Source: DATAAZ01 sp036259875
GTDB lineage: Bacteria; Actinomycetota; Thermoleophilia; Gaiellales; Gaiellaceae
Reading direction: 5' to 3'
DNA length: 64,000 nucleotides
NCBI GenBank assembly: GCA_036259875.1
Contig: DATAAZ010000012.1
Span: forward strand, 1-64,000
Shown here: positions 16,082 through 23,416 of the stretch, one piece after another
Numbering within the stretch: the first letter of the stretch is position 1
Layout: each line of letters opens with the position of its first letter
Position numbers and translations under genes: made by a program
The notes under the pieces: generated by a model
Told to the model about the DNA's origin: nothing
Database searches by the model: none
The model's input: the letters and a program-made list of their open reading frames with translations, nothing else

Positions 16082-16474
16082 GTGTACCGCTGGGTCGACC
16101 ATACGAGCGAGGTGGAGCTCGAGATCGAGGCGGTGAGCGAGCGGGAGGTATTCGAGGAGGCGCTCGGGGCGCTCGGCGAGCTCCTCGCCGACGACCCGCG
16201 CGGCCACGTCCGCCGACGCGTCGTCGACGTCGCGGCGGCCGATCGGCCGACGCTGCTCGCCGACTGGCTCGGGGAGCTCGTCTTCCTGGCCGAGGCCGAG
16301 TCGTTCCTCGCGGAGCGCGTGGTCGCGCTCCAGCTCGAGGACGCGCGCGTCGTTGCGACGCTCGAGGGCCGAACCGCGGCCCCGCGCCACCTCGTGAAGG
16401 CGGTCACGTACCATCGCCTCGCGCTCGCCGAGCGCGACGGCCTCTGGCGGGCGCGCGTGGTTCTCGATGTCTGA
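16082..16474 (+). CDS. Archease (RtcB cofactor protein)
   Basis: A 130-residue archease, the partner that speeds guanylylation and turnover of RtcB ligase. Family signatures: start YRWVDHTSEVELEIEA (the D-H-T/S metal site), RPTLLADWLGELVFLAE, and KAVTYHRLAL near the end, with a C-terminal Asp (VVLDV) contributing a metal ligand. GTG start 3 bases after the histidine kinase stop. It overlaps rtcB by 8 bases, the usual gene pairing. Confidence 0.9.
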   Translation: MYRWVDHTSEVELEIEAVSEREVFEEALGALGELLADDPRGHVRRRVVDVAAADRPTLLADWLGELVFLAEAESFLAERVVALQLEDARVVATLEGRTAAPRHLVKAVTYHRLALAERDGLWRARVVLDV

Positions 16475-17894
16475 GCTTCGCCGGGTCGACGAGACGCTCT
16501 GGGAGATCCCTGTGACCGCACGGCCCGACATGCGCGTACCGGCGCGCGTCTTCGCGGACGCGGAGCTCCTCGACGCGATTCGCGATGACCGGTCGCTCGA
16601 GCAGCTCGGAAATGTCGCGACGTTGCCGGGGATCGTCGGCGCGGCGCTTGCGATGCCCGACATCCATCAGGGCTACGGGTTTCCCGTCGGGGCCGTGGCC
16701 GCGATGAATTCCTCCGACGGCGTCGTGTCCCCGGGCGGGGTCGGCTACGACATCAACTGCGGCGTCCGCCTCCTCGCCCTCCCGATTGCGGCGAACGAGC
16801 TCGACGGACGCAAGGAGGCGCTCGTCCACGAGCTCTCGCGCGCCGTTCCCGCCGGTGCCGGGAAGGAGGCCGGACTCGTGCTGCGGAGCGGCGAGCTCGA
16901 GCGCGTGCTCGCGGAGGGGCCCGCTGCGCTCGTCGCGCGCGGGATCGGCACCGAGGCCGACGTCGAGCTCACCGAGTCGCGGGGTCGCCTCGCCGGGGCC
17001 GACGCCGCTGCGGTCTCGGAGCGCGCCCGGCAGCGAGCACGAGGCCAGCTCGGGACGGTCGGCTCCGGCAACCACTTCCTCGAGCTTCAGCGCGTGGAGC
17101 GCGTCTTCGACGAGCGCGCTGCCGCCGCGTACGGCCTGCGCGAGTCGCAGGCGACCGTGCTCATCCACTCGGGCTCGCGCGGGCTCGGCCACCAGGTGTG
17201 CACGGACTACGTGCGCCGGATGGACGCCGTGCAGGCCCGCTACGGGATCGAGCTTCCCGACCGCCAGCTCGCGTGCGCGCCGCTCGATTCGCCGGAGGGG
17301 CGCGAGTACCTCGCGGCGATGGCCGCCGCCGCCAACTTCGCGTGGGCCAACCGCCACGCGATCGCGCACTCGGTCCGGCGCGCGATCGCGCGCGTGCTGG
17401 GTGAGGGCGTGGCGGCTCGGACAGCGCAGGTGTACGACGTCGCGCACAACGTCGCGAAGCTCGAGTCGTACGAGGGGCACGAGCTCTGCGTCCACCGGAA
17501 GGGCGCGACGCGGGCGTTTCCTCCGGGATCCCCGGACGTCCCCGCCCCGCATCGAGACGCCGGCCAGGCCGTCTTCATTCCCGGGAGCATGGGAACGGCG
17601 AGCTACGTGCTCGCGGGCGAGCCGGGGTCGGTGGAGCGCTCCTTCGGGACGACCTGCCACGGCGCGGGCCGCCGGCTCAGCCGGACGGCGGCGAAGAAGG
17701 AGGTCTCGGGGAACGAGCTCCGCCGGCAGCTCGAGGCGCAGGGGATCACGGTCCGCTCGCCGTCTCCAAAGGGCCTCGCGGAGGAAGCGCCCTTCGCGTA
17801 CAAGGACGTGGACCGCGTCGTCGACGTCGTCGAGCATGCCGGCCTCGCCCGCCGCGTGGCGAAGCTCCGCCCGATCGGCGTCGTCAAGGGCTGA
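16467..17894 (+). CDS. rtcB: RNA-splicing ligase RtcB
   Basis: Joins RNA 2',3'-cyclic phosphate or 3'-phosphate ends to 5'-OH ends via GTP and Mn2+, in tRNA splicing or RNA repair. The 475-residue protein has the expected metal-ligand blocks: MPDIHQGYGFPVGAVAAM, GGVGYDINCGVRLLALP, QLGTVGSGNHFLELQ, HSGSRGLGHQV, YDVAHNVAKLE. Further on are GSMGTASYVL and the guanylylated-His segment SFGTTCHGAGRRLSR. Length and order match archaeal/bacterial RtcB. Bacterial RtcB is usually a repair or stress enzyme, since tRNA introns are rare. Confidence 0.95.
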   Translation: MSELRRVDETLWEIPVTARPDMRVPARVFADAELLDAIRDDRSLEQLGNVATLPGIVGAALAMPDIHQGYGFPVGAVAAMNSSDGVVSPGGVGYDINCGVRLLALPIAANELDGRKEALVHELSRAVPAGAGKEAGLVLRSGELERVLAEGPAALVARGIGTEADVELTESRGRLAGADAAAVSERARQRARGQLGTVGSGNHFLELQRVERVFDERAAAAYGLRESQATVLIHSGSRGLGHQVCTDYVRRMDAVQARYGIELPDRQLACAPLDSPEGREYLAAMAAAANFAWANRHAIAHSVRRAIARVLGEGVAARTAQVYDVAHNVAKLESYEGHELCVHRKGATRAFPPGSPDVPAPHRDAGQAVFIPGSMGTASYVLAGEPGSVERSFGTTCHGAGRRLSRTAAKKEVSGNELRRQLEAQGITVRSPSPKGLAEEAPFAYKDVDRVVDVVEHAGLARRVAKLRPIGVVKG

Positions 17895-17990
17895 GACGGA
17901 CGCGCGGGCGCCCGTCCGCGCCCGACCGCGGACGCGGCGGGCCGCGAAGCCGCGGCCAATCGGCGCCGCAAGGAGTGACACCGCCGCGCC

Positions 17991-18020
17991 GGCCACGTCC
18001 GGGGTCTGGCCCCAGAGACG
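17991..18020. repeat. REP-like palindrome, GGGGTC/GACCCC family, copy 1
   Basis: Degenerate copy (GGCCACGTCCGGGGTCTGGCC at its left part) of the element at 18103-18137, same orientation, about 110 bases upstream of it. The right arm is decayed (one mismatch in the core, shortened GAC step). The 270-bp gap 17895-18164 between rtcB and pafBC holds only these two elements; I see no gene in it. Confidence 0.65.
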
Positions 18021-18102
18021 ACCTGCGGCGGGGGTCGAAATCAGCCGAGCGAAACAGCGAAGGCGCCGCTCCGAGCGTTGGACGCCGACGAACCGTCATA
18101 TC

Positions 18103-18137
18103 GGGCCACGTCCGGGGTCTGACCCCAGACGCGGCCC
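18103..18137. repeat. REP-like palindrome, GGGGTC/GACCCC family, copy 2
   Basis: 35-bp interrupted palindrome: GGGCC, GTC, GGGGTC on the left and GACCCC, GAC, GGCCC on the right around a single T. It can fold into a long hairpin between two convergent genes, so it may also stop transcription from both sides. No T-tract follows. Confidence 0.7.
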
Positions 18138-18164
18138 GAAGGGACGTTGCGCGTTCGCGAGGCG

Positions 18165-20138
18165 CTAGCGGCGGGCCTTCGCGCGCGGGCGGCGGCCGCC
18201 CTTTCCGAGCGACCGCGCCAGCTCCCTCGCCCGCATCGCCACGAGCGCGCGGAGGTCGGCCGGCTCGAGGACAACCGCCTCGCCCCGGTAGGAGAGGATC
18301 TCGCTCACGAGCCAGTCCGGCGTGCCGACCGTCAGCTCCTCGAGCGCCGCGCCGTCGACGAGCCGGCGCGCGCCTCCGAGCTCGAGACGCCAGCGCGCCA
18401 CTTCCGGCGAGTACCAGACGCGCGCCGTCCGGGCGCCGCTCAGCTCACGTGGGTCGAAGCCGGGACGCGGCTCGAAGTGCTCGCCGAGGTCTGTGGCGCG
18501 GCGCATGCGGTCGAGCCGGAAGCTCCGTTCTGCGTCCTTCGTGCGATCCCAGGTATGGACGTACCAGTACGGCAGACGCCGTTCGAGCGAGTACGGCTCC
18601 ACGACGCGCACGCTCGTCTCCTCTCCGACCGCGAGGTACTCGATCTCGACCAGCCGCCGCTGTTCGATCGCCTCGGTGAGCGTCCGAACGATCTGCTCCT
18701 CCTCCGACGTCACGGCGGGCTCCGGCGTCTCGCGCAGTTCGAACTGCCCGAAGGTCTCCTCGAGCTTGCGGCGGACGCGGTCAAGAGGCGTGTGCGCCTC
18801 GGCGGCGATCATCGGCCCGACGAACTCGAGCGCCAGCCGGATCGCCCGCGCCTCGAGCGGCGTCAGCCGCGGCGGCCGGCGGAAGGTGTCGCCGAAGAGC
18901 TCCTTCTCGACGTGCACGCGGCCGTCCTCCAGCGTCGCGTAGAGCGCGTAGCAGCCGCCTCCGAAGTTCACGAGGTTCAGGAGCGAGATGTGCTCGGCGA
19001 GCTGCTCGGGTGTCAGGCCGAACCGCTCGGAGAGCTCTTCGGCCGGGATGTCGGCGCTCGGCCCGTCGCCGCAGCGCGCGAGCAGGTAGGCGAGGAGCGC
19101 CTGAAGGACGGCGAACCGCTCGGGCGCGACCGGGCCGGCGAGCCGCTCCGCGGGCGGCTCGGCGTCGTCGACCGCCGCCTCGCGCTCGTGCTTCACCGGC
19201 TCGCCCTCGTGGCGCTCGACGACGCGGGCGAGCGCCCGCGCGACCTCGGCGACGAGCTCGGGAGGAGAAAAGGGGCGCGCCCGCCCGTCCTGGCGAAGCA
19301 CCCAGGACGCGAGCTGCCCGAGGTCGGCGTACGGCGTCGTGAAGACGCCCTCCTCGACCTCGCCGCGCCCGGCGAACGCGCGCTCGACCCACCACGCGGT
19401 GTCCGGAGACACCTCGATCGTCGCCTCGTCCACGAGGTCACCGATCTGCCACGGGGGCCGTCCGCGGAAGACCGAGGGGTCGAAGTCCTCGGGCGGGCGG
19501 AAGTCGCGCTCGCGGCGGGTCGCGAAGCGGATGTCACCCCGGATGCGAGAGACGCGGAACATGCGCTCGCCGCCGCGCTCGACGTCGTGCCCGACGACGT
19601 ACCAGATCCCGTTGTCGGAGAAGAGCGCGTACGGGTTCACCGTCCGCTCGGCCTCCTCGTCCCGACCGATCGTCCAGTACGTGAACCTGACCGTCCGCTG
19701 CTTCGAGATCGCACCCTCGAGCTTCGTCAGCCGGCCGGGCATCTCGGGGCTGTAGTCGCTTCCGAGCACGTTGACCCGGACGGCGCTCTCGGTCGGCGGC
19801 TCGAGGCGGCCCGGGCGGCCGAGCGCGAGGTTCTGGAGCGCCAGGCGGAGCGGCTCCGCGTAGGCGAACTGGCCCTCTAGCAGGTAGAGCGCCGTCTGGA
19901 GCGCGGCAAGCTCGTCCTCCTCGAGCTTCAGCTCGGGGAGGAAGTACTGCTCCGAGCGAAGCGTGTAGAGCTCCTCACCGGTGAACTCGTCGCGCTGCGA
20001 GTGGAGCGGCACGCCGAGGTCGCGGAGCTCGGCCCGGTCGGAGTAGAAGCGGCGGGCGAAGGCCTCGTCCGACATCTCCGAGTACCCCTCCACGTTCTGC
20101 TTCACGTCGCGGGCCGTGATCGGCCGCCGCTCGGCCAT
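18165..20138 (-). CDS. Fused PafB-PafC WYL-domain regulator
   Basis: DNA-damage or proteasome-linked transcription regulator. Separate PafB and PafC proteins are joined here in one chain of at least 657 residues. Each half has a winged-helix part and a WYL domain: first half HTH remnant VEGYSEMSDEAFARRFYSDR and WYL near 140-220 (VRFTYWTIGRDEEAERTVNP); second half HTH (IPAEELSERFGLTPEQLAEH) and WYL (VEIEYLAVGEETSVRVVEPY). ATG 20138 is the first canonical start, but the preceding 18 codons (DTDKLIRQLSLVAFL) complete the first helix-turn-helix, so translation probably begins earlier, perhaps at CTG 20192. Divergent from dinB, 118 bases apart. Confidence 0.88.
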   Translation of the reverse strand: MAERRPITARDVKQNVEGYSEMSDEAFARRFYSDRAELRDLGVPLHSQRDEFTGEELYTLRSEQYFLPELKLEEDELAALQTALYLLEGQFAYAEPLRLALQNLALGRPGRLEPPTESAVRVNVLGSDYSPEMPGRLTKLEGAISKQRTVRFTYWTIGRDEEAERTVNPYALFSDNGIWYVVGHDVERGGERMFRVSRIRGDIRFATRRERDFRPPEDFDPSVFRGRPPWQIGDLVDEATIEVSPDTAWWVERAFAGRGEVEEGVFTTPYADLGQLASWVLRQDGRARPFSPPELVAEVARALARVVERHEGEPVKHEREAAVDDAEPPAERLAGPVAPERFAVLQALLAYLLARCGDGPSADIPAEELSERFGLTPEQLAEHISLLNLVNFGGGCYALYATLEDGRVHVEKELFGDTFRRPPRLTPLEARAIRLALEFVGPMIAAEAHTPLDRVRRKLEETFGQFELRETPEPAVTSEEEQIVRTLTEAIEQRRLVEIEYLAVGEETSVRVVEPYSLERRLPYWYVHTWDRTKDAERSFRLDRMRRATDLGEHFEPRPGFDPRELSGARTARVWYSPEVARWRLELGGARRLVDGAALEELTVGTPDWLVSEILSYRGEAVVLEPADLRALVAMRARELARSLGKGGRRPRAKARR

Positions 20139-20241
20139 GAGGAAGGCGACGAGCGAGAGCTGGCGGATCAGCTTGTCGGTGTCGTGAGACAGGCGGCGTC
20201 CCGGGGTCAGTCTTCGCGGGGGGTCCCGAAAGTGTCCCGCC

Positions 20242-20247
20242 TATTGT
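20242..20247 (+). promoter_or_regulatory. -10 box TATTGT for dinB
   Basis: TAnnnT hexamer ending 9 bases before the GTG of dinB at 20257. No match to a RecA-independent damage promoter -35 was found at the right spacing. Confidence 0.4.
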
Positions 20248-20256
20248 TCCCGACCG

Positions 20257-21333
20257 GTGGCGGAACCTGCGGTCATCATCGCGCATCTCGATCTGGACGC
20301 GTTCTTCGCGGCCGTCGAGGAGCTCGAGCGGCCCGAGCTGGCCGCCAAGCCGCTCGTCGTCGGCGGCGACCCGCACGGGCGCGGCGTCGTCGCCACGGCG
20401 AACTACGAGGCGCGCCGGTTCGGCATTCGCTCGGCGATGAGCTGTGCCGAGGCGCTTCGCCGCTGTCCCGAGGCGGTCTTCGTCCGGCCGAACCACCGCC
20501 TCTACTCGCAGTACTCACGCTCGGTGTGGGTCGCCGTCCGCGAGGTGGTGCCGACCGTCGAGCGGACGGGCCTCGACGAGGGATACCTCGACGTCGGCGA
20601 GGTCGCTCCCGACTTTCGCGCCGCGCGCGCGATCGGCGAGGCGGTGCAGGCGGCGGTCCGCGGGGCGACGAGCCTCACGTGCTCGCTCGGCATCGCGACG
20701 TGCAAGGTCGTCGCGAAGGTGGCGAGCGACCGGCGGAAACCGGGCGGCCTCACGCTGGTCCCGCCCGGGCGCGAGGCCGCGTTTCTCGCCCCGTTCGACG
20801 TCCGCCTGCTGCCCGGCGTCGGGCCGCGCTCCGAGACGCGGCTTCGGGCGGCCGGCGTCACCACAATGGGCGCGCTCGCCGGCCTCTCGGAGGGCGAGCT
20901 CGCGCGGCTCCTGCCCGGCAAGGTGGGACGCGTCCTGCGCGACCGTGCGCGCGGGATCGACCCGCGGCCGCTCGAGCTCGCGCCCGACACCGTCTCGATC
21001 GGTCACGAGGAGACGTTCGCGCGCGACGTCGATGACCGCGAGCGGCTCCACGACGAGCTCCGGCGCATGGCGGCGCGAGTCGCGGAGCGGCTCAGGGCGA
21101 CCGACCAGGCCGCGCGGACCGTGACGACGAAGGTGCGCTACCCGGACTTCGCGACGCGCAGCCGCTCGGCGACGCTTCCGGTCGGGACAGCCGACGCCGC
21201 GCGGATCGGCGAGCTCGCGTGCGCGCTCCTCGACCGCGCGCTCGTCGACCGGCCGGGCGCCCTGCGTCTCGTCGGTGTCAGCGTGTCGAACCTCGAAGCG
21301 GCCGTGCAGCTCGAGCTGACGGGCCGGTCGTGA
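20257..21333 (+). CDS. dinB: DNA polymerase IV (DinB, Y family)
   Basis: Translesion DNA polymerase, 358 residues. Catalytic blocks: LDLDAFFAAVEELERPELAA (first Asp), YEARRFGIRSAMSCAEALRR, and GLDEGYLDVGEV carrying the Asp-Glu pair (usual form SIDEAYLD). Then CSLGIATCKVVAKVASDRRK, the helix-hairpin-helix LLPGVGPRSETRLRAAGVTT and the little-finger domain with TKVRYPDFATRSRS. No C-terminal beta-clamp QxxLF-type motif is evident; the protein ends AVQLELTGRS. Start GTG 20257 directly before conserved residues. Facing pafBC makes damage control of this polymerase plausible. Confidence 0.93.
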   Translation: MAEPAVIIAHLDLDAFFAAVEELERPELAAKPLVVGGDPHGRGVVATANYEARRFGIRSAMSCAEALRRCPEAVFVRPNHRLYSQYSRSVWVAVREVVPTVERTGLDEGYLDVGEVAPDFRAARAIGEAVQAAVRGATSLTCSLGIATCKVVAKVASDRRKPGGLTLVPPGREAAFLAPFDVRLLPGVGPRSETRLRAAGVTTMGALAGLSEGELARLLPGKVGRVLRDRARGIDPRPLELAPDTVSIGHEETFARDVDDRERLHDELRRMAARVAERLRATDQAARTVTTKVRYPDFATRSRSATLPVGTADAARIGELACALLDRALVDRPGALRLVGVSVSNLEAAVQLELTGRS

Positions 21334-21339
21334 CCTACG

Positions 21340-21795
21340 CTACGCGGCGGCTCTTCGGGTCTCGAGGTGCTGGTGCGAGGGGCAGTACTCGCGCTCGGGG
21401 AGGGGTGCGCGCTGGCACGGCTTCCCCTTCCGCGTCGTGGCGCGGCAGCGGGCCACGCCGCCGTCGAACGCGCCGAGCTCGATCTGCTCCTCGACGTAGT
21501 CGACCGCCGCGGCGATCCCACGCGCGATCGCCCAGTTGACTTGCGCCTGGTGCGTGATCGGGAAGTAGCGGCGGATGTCTTGGAAGAGCGTCCGCTCGGG
21601 CTTGGCGAAGTAACGCGGGTCCTTGGCCAGCCGCTCGACCGTCTCCTCGCATGCGGCGAGGACGGCGCGGCGCGACTCGAGCTGAGTCTTGCGATCCGCA
21701 TACGGCTCGATCAGGTCCTTGATCGAGCGATAGATCGCCCGCGAGTACTGATACATGCGGGGCAGGAGACCGTCGTGCATGTCCTCGCTCGCCAT
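21340..21795 (-). CDS. Hypothetical protein with C-terminal Cys/His zinc motif
   Basis: A 151-residue soluble protein. The helical N-terminal part (MYQYSRAIYRSIKDLIEPY, then LESRRAVLAACEETVERLAK) leads to a short zinc-finger-like end: C-x7-C-x9-C-x2-H within RCRATTRKGKPCQRAPLPER and EYCPSH. Such C...C...C..H tails occur in several actinobacterial proteins annotated only as hypothetical. Function unknown. Start ATG 21795 (alternative ATG 21780). A good promoter lies 80 bases upstream on the same strand. It ends tail-to-tail 6 bases after dinB. Confidence 0.7.
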   Translation of the reverse strand: MASEDMHDGLLPRMYQYSRAIYRSIKDLIEPYADRKTQLESRRAVLAACEETVERLAKDPRYFAKPERTLFQDIRRYFPITHQAQVNWAIARGIAAAVDYVEEQIELGAFDGGVARCRATTRKGKPCQRAPLPEREYCPSHQHLETRRAAA

Positions 21796-21874
21796 TATCC
21801 GGGGCTGCGATTAAGCACCTGCAAACGAATGTTTACTTCGCGTTAAGGGGCCGGGCGCCGGCCGGGTCGCGAGG

Positions 21875-21903
21875 AGTCTATAGCGGCTCCGGCGGTGTTA
21901 CAA
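21875..21903 (-). promoter_or_regulatory. Sigma-A-like promoter upstream of the zinc-motif gene
   Basis: Reading the minus strand: TTGTAA at 21903-21898, a 17-base spacer, and TAGACT at 21880-21875. Transcription would begin near 21868 and give a leader of about 75 bases for the gene starting at 21795. The leader (21796-21868) contains an AT-richer run but no clear riboswitch. Confidence 0.5.
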
Positions 21904-21958
21904 AGTCACCGCGGCTCGATACCGCAATCGTTGCCTCACGCGGGCCGGAGGCAGGCGG

Positions 21959-22768
21959 CTAGCCCGGATCGACCTCGCGGACGTACGCGTTCGTGTAGCC
22001 GGCGTTCCGCGCCCTCGAGCGGGCGCTCACGGCCTCTGACTCGGTGTCGTGGATCCCGTAGAAGACGACGTAGTAGCCCGCTTCCAGGCTCGCGAACCGC
22101 GAGGAGTCCAGAACGCCGACGTCCGTCAAGCCGGCGGCGATCGCGTCCTCGGCCTGGTCTTCCACGAAGGCTCGCCCGCGCGAGTGCCGATACGAGGCGA
22201 GAACGACCGTGTACCCCTCCCGTCCGGCCGGCCACGCGATCACGGTCGTCGCTCCGCCCGTCGTCGTCGGCGTCGTCGCGGTCGTCGGGCTCGTGGTCGT
22301 CGTCGCGCTCGTTGTCGTCCCGTCCGCGACGGTGCTCGTGAAGGTCGGGATCGTCGTGCCCGCCGTCGGCGGCGGGAACGTGAACGTCTCCGGGAGCGTC
22401 CCGGTCGTGATCGCGCCCGTCTGCGTGGGGGCGCCGACCGTGCTGATGCTAGGGCCGGGCGGCGCGGCGGCACCGCGCCCGTCCCGGTCGTCGTCGCCGG
22501 TCGCGGCGAGGACGATCGCCGCGGCAGCGAGTGCGATCACGAGGAGGGCAAGGAACGTCGCCCAAAACCACATCGGCGAGTCGCGGCCCCATGCTTCGCG
22601 GCGCCACACCGACCACGAGCCGTGGTGGAGCGGAACGACGCGGGCGCCGCACTCGAGGCAGTACTCCTGGAAGGGATCGTGCGGCGCGCCGCAGCGGTAG
22701 CACCGGTACAGCTCGGATTCCGACCGCGCGCGCGGCGAGGGGTCGGGCGCGTCGTCCGGGGGCTCCAC
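21959..22768 (-). CDS. Zinc-ribbon, single-pass membrane protein with SPOR domain
   Basis: A 269-residue protein with an unusual order: an N-terminal zinc ribbon (CYRCGAPHDPFQEYCLECGA, residues 23-42), one membrane helix (WFWATFLALLVIALAAAAIVL), a Thr/Pro-rich linker of about 90 residues (runs of TTT/TTP), and a C-terminal SPOR domain (YTVVLASYRHSRGRAFVEDQ ... YYVVFYGIHDTESEAVSARS). SPOR domains bind denuded septal peptidoglycan, so it likely sits at division sites with the ribbon in the cytoplasm. GTG start 3 bases after the upstream double zinc-ribbon gene; the pair forms one operon. Confidence 0.82.
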   Translation of the reverse strand: MEPPDDAPDPSPRARSESELYRCYRCGAPHDPFQEYCLECGARVVPLHHGSWSVWRREAWGRDSPMWFWATFLALLVIALAAAAIVLAATGDDDRDGRGAAAPPGPSISTVGAPTQTGAITTGTLPETFTFPPPTAGTTIPTFTSTVADGTTTSATTTTSPTTATTPTTTGGATTVIAWPAGREGYTVVLASYRHSRGRAFVEDQAEDAIAAGLTDVGVLDSSRFASLEAGYYVVFYGIHDTESEAVSARSRARNAGYTNAYVREVDPG

Positions 22769-22771
22769 GTC

Positions 22772-23392
22772 CTACTCCTCGTGCATCGGCCGGTCGCGCT
22801 CGGCGCCGGCGGGTCCGGCGAGCGTGTCGTCGATCTCCGCCTCGCCCTCGAATTCGTCGGCAGCGACGGCGTTCCCGCACACCGTGCAGAAGTTCGCCTC
22901 CGCCGGAAGCGGCTGGCCGCAGTGGCTGCACGTCGCGACCGGCGGCGTCTCGGGCGCGGGCCGCCCGCAGTGGGAGCAGAAGTGGGCGCCGCGAAGGATC
23001 GGCGCGCCGCAGACGCAGGGCGCGACACCGACGCCGCGTGCAGCCATCTCGCCGGCCGCGATGAGGGCATCGAGCTCATGGATCCGTTCCTCGAGCGCGA
23101 GCACCTCGGCGCAGCGCGAGCGCAGAAGCTCGTACCGCCAGTCGCCCCGGCGCGCCATCTCGACGGCCAGCCCGCCGACGTCGCGCAGCTCGATCTCCCT
23201 CCGGCGCAGGAGCGCGCGCCGCTCGCGCTGCGGCGGGACAGGCCGCGACGCCGGAGGAGGCCTGAACGGCTCGGCTGCGGGGCCAGGCGCTGCAGCGTCC
23301 GGCGGTGCCGGTTCCTCGTCCTGGGCCGGTAGCGGGGCCGCGCCCGGCCGCGGCGTCCCTGGACGCGCGAAGAGCGAGAAACGTCCCGCCAT
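22772..23392 (-). CDS. Double zinc-ribbon hypothetical protein
   Basis: A 206-residue protein: a Pro/Ala-rich start (about 60 residues), a helical coiled-coil segment (RALLRRREIELRDVGGLAVE ... LEERIHELDALIAAGEMAA), and then two zinc ribbons, CVCGAPILRGAHFCSHCGRP and CSHCGQPLPAEANFCTVCGN. It ends in an acidic tail. No catalytic motif. The first gene of a two-gene operon with the SPOR protein. A TACACT box sits 9 bases before its ATG. Possibly an adaptor that pairs with the zinc ribbon of the SPOR protein. Confidence 0.75.
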   Translation of the reverse strand: MAGRFSLFARPGTPRPGAAPLPAQDEEPAPPDAAAPGPAAEPFRPPPASRPVPPQRERRALLRRREIELRDVGGLAVEMARRGDWRYELLRSRCAEVLALEERIHELDALIAAGEMAARGVGVAPCVCGAPILRGAHFCSHCGRPAPETPPVATCSHCGQPLPAEANFCTVCGNAVAADEFEGEAEIDDTLAGPAGAERDRPMHEE

Positions 23393-23401
23393 CGGTCGGC
23401 G

Positions 23402-23407
23402 AGTGTA
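23402..23407 (-). promoter_or_regulatory. -10 box TACACT for the zinc-ribbon operon
   Basis: TAnnnT hexamer on the minus strand, ending 9 bases before the ATG at 23392; leaderless-type spacing. Confidence 0.45.
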
Positions 23408-23416
23408 TCCGACTGT

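Noticed and set aside
17895..18164. Possible tRNA or small RNA gene between rtcB and pafBC
   Set aside because: No T-loop GGTTCGA-like box or cloverleaf; the only structure is the pair of palindromes.
20173..20181. TTGTCGGTG, matching the -35 part of the RecA-independent damage promoter bound by PafBC
   Set aside because: It lies within the conserved DTDK codons of pafBC, and the position where TAnnnT should follow after 8 bases reads CAGGCG. Probably a coding coincidence.
20257..20290. Shared operator between pafBC and dinB
   Set aside because: I looked for a palindrome in 20139-20256 and found only GC-rich runs; nothing I can support beyond the TATTGT box.
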